This document shows, one piece after another, positions 63,847 to 64,000 of a DNA stretch of 64,000 nucleotides. How positions within the stretch are numbered: the first letter of the stretch is position 1; every line of letters begins with the position of its first letter. Source of the stretch: Baylisascaris procyonis (lineage: Eukaryota > Nematoda > Chromadorea > Rhabditida > Ascarididae); assembly GCA_037389465.1 (NCBI GenBank), contig JAZARR010000175.1:3534001-3598000 (forward strand), written 5' to 3'. Under the pieces are notes generated by a model. It worked only from the letters and a program-made list of their open reading frames with translations, did not search any database and was not told the origin of the DNA. A program made the position numbers and the translations under genes.

Positions 63847-63987
63847 TCATTTCCCCTTCCTTCCTCTTTGCACACCTTATGATGTGCGAATTTCCGGTAT
63901 TGTAAATGAAGTTGCAAATTAATAATGAAACGGCATAATGCTTAATGCAAGAATCCATGAGAAAATTAAAAGAAAATAAGAACCTAC
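63847..63987. other. Unique sequence to the right of satellite C
   Basis: 141 bp of AT-rich non-satellite sequence beginning TCATTTCCCC, directly after a truncated monomer. No gene of its own is supported. Under the giant-intron model it is the 5' end of TM2D1 intron 1. Confidence 0.6.
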
Positions 63988-64000
63988 TGTCCCATTAGTA
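63988..64000 (-). CDS. TM2D1: Possible 3' end of TM2D1 exon 1 (cut by the window edge)
   Basis: The last 13 bases on the minus strand read xTA CTA ATG GGA CA and are followed by a GTAGGT donor. Translated, this is Leu/Ile/Val-Leu-Met-Gly-Gln, the Gln being completed by the first A of exon 2 at 18013. In TM2D1 proteins the residues just before the exon 2 Tyr-x-Cys are Leu-x-(Val/Met)-Gly-Gln, so residues and phase both fit. The upstream part (signal peptide, first Cys) is outside the window. A six-base pattern in the right phase could arise by chance in several hundred bases, so this is suggestive only. Confidence 0.42.

Larger units (their letters stand above)
18014..63987 (-). other. Proposed giant intron 1 of TM2D1, about 99% satellite
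   Basis: If the fragment at 63988-64000 is exon 1, intron 1 runs from the GTAGGT donor at 63987 to the TATTTTTTGCAG acceptor at 18014. That is 45,974 bp, of which satellite C fills 45,446. The other three introns of the gene are 0.5-1.1 kb. The nascent RNA would be the C-rich strand of the satellite, with G-runs on the template strand. This rests on a four-residue match plus correct phase and is an inference. Confidence 0.45.

Noticed and set aside
1..64000. Telomeric repeats, rRNA, transposase or reverse transcriptase
   Set aside because: I looked for TTAGGC-type runs, rRNA core sequences and transposon protein motifs in the unique parts and saw none.

Overview
The window is eukaryotic: intron-containing genes embedded in very long tandem repeats. 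Two conserved animal genes can be read on the minus strand. One encodes the mitochondrial small Tim chaperone Tim10. The other encodes TM2 domain-containing protein 1 (TM2D1, the amyloid-beta-binding-protein homologue). The Tim10 wording (residues such as [20 protein letters not shown]) is closest to what I remember of nematode Tim10. The AT-rich introns with TTTTTGCAG-like acceptors fit a nematode or related invertebrate. The species cannot be named from the sequence alone.

Layout: 1-9665 is a T-rich satellite of about 43 units, each built from a helically phased TGGCCATTTT decamer tract plus a conserved tail. It passes directly into 9666-11271, an A-poor degenerate TCTG/TGCC minisatellite. 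11272-18400 is a 7.1-kb island of unique AT-rich sequence. It holds an unrecognised minus-strand terminal exon (11674-11892), tim10 (13247 down to 12244, two exons) and exons 2-5 of TM2D1 (18013 down to 15097). 18401-63846 is a 45.4-kb satellite of roughly 97-bp monomers with hypervariable G-runs and nested segmental duplications. Unique sequence returns at 63847-64000.

The most striking inference concerns the missing first coding part of TM2D1. Exon 2 starts in phase with the residue after a conserved Gly-Gln. No matching exon is found between it and the satellite. At the far right edge (63988-64000, minus strand) there is an in-phase Leu-Met-Gly-Gln reading that ends at a GTAGGT donor. If that is exon 1, the whole 45-kb satellite lies inside intron 1 of TM2D1 and would be transcribed with it. 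The match is only four residues and needs transcript evidence.

There is no prokaryotic system, CRISPR array, rRNA or convincing tRNA here. The many long reading frames inside the three repeat blocks are consequences of repeat composition and periodicity, not genes.
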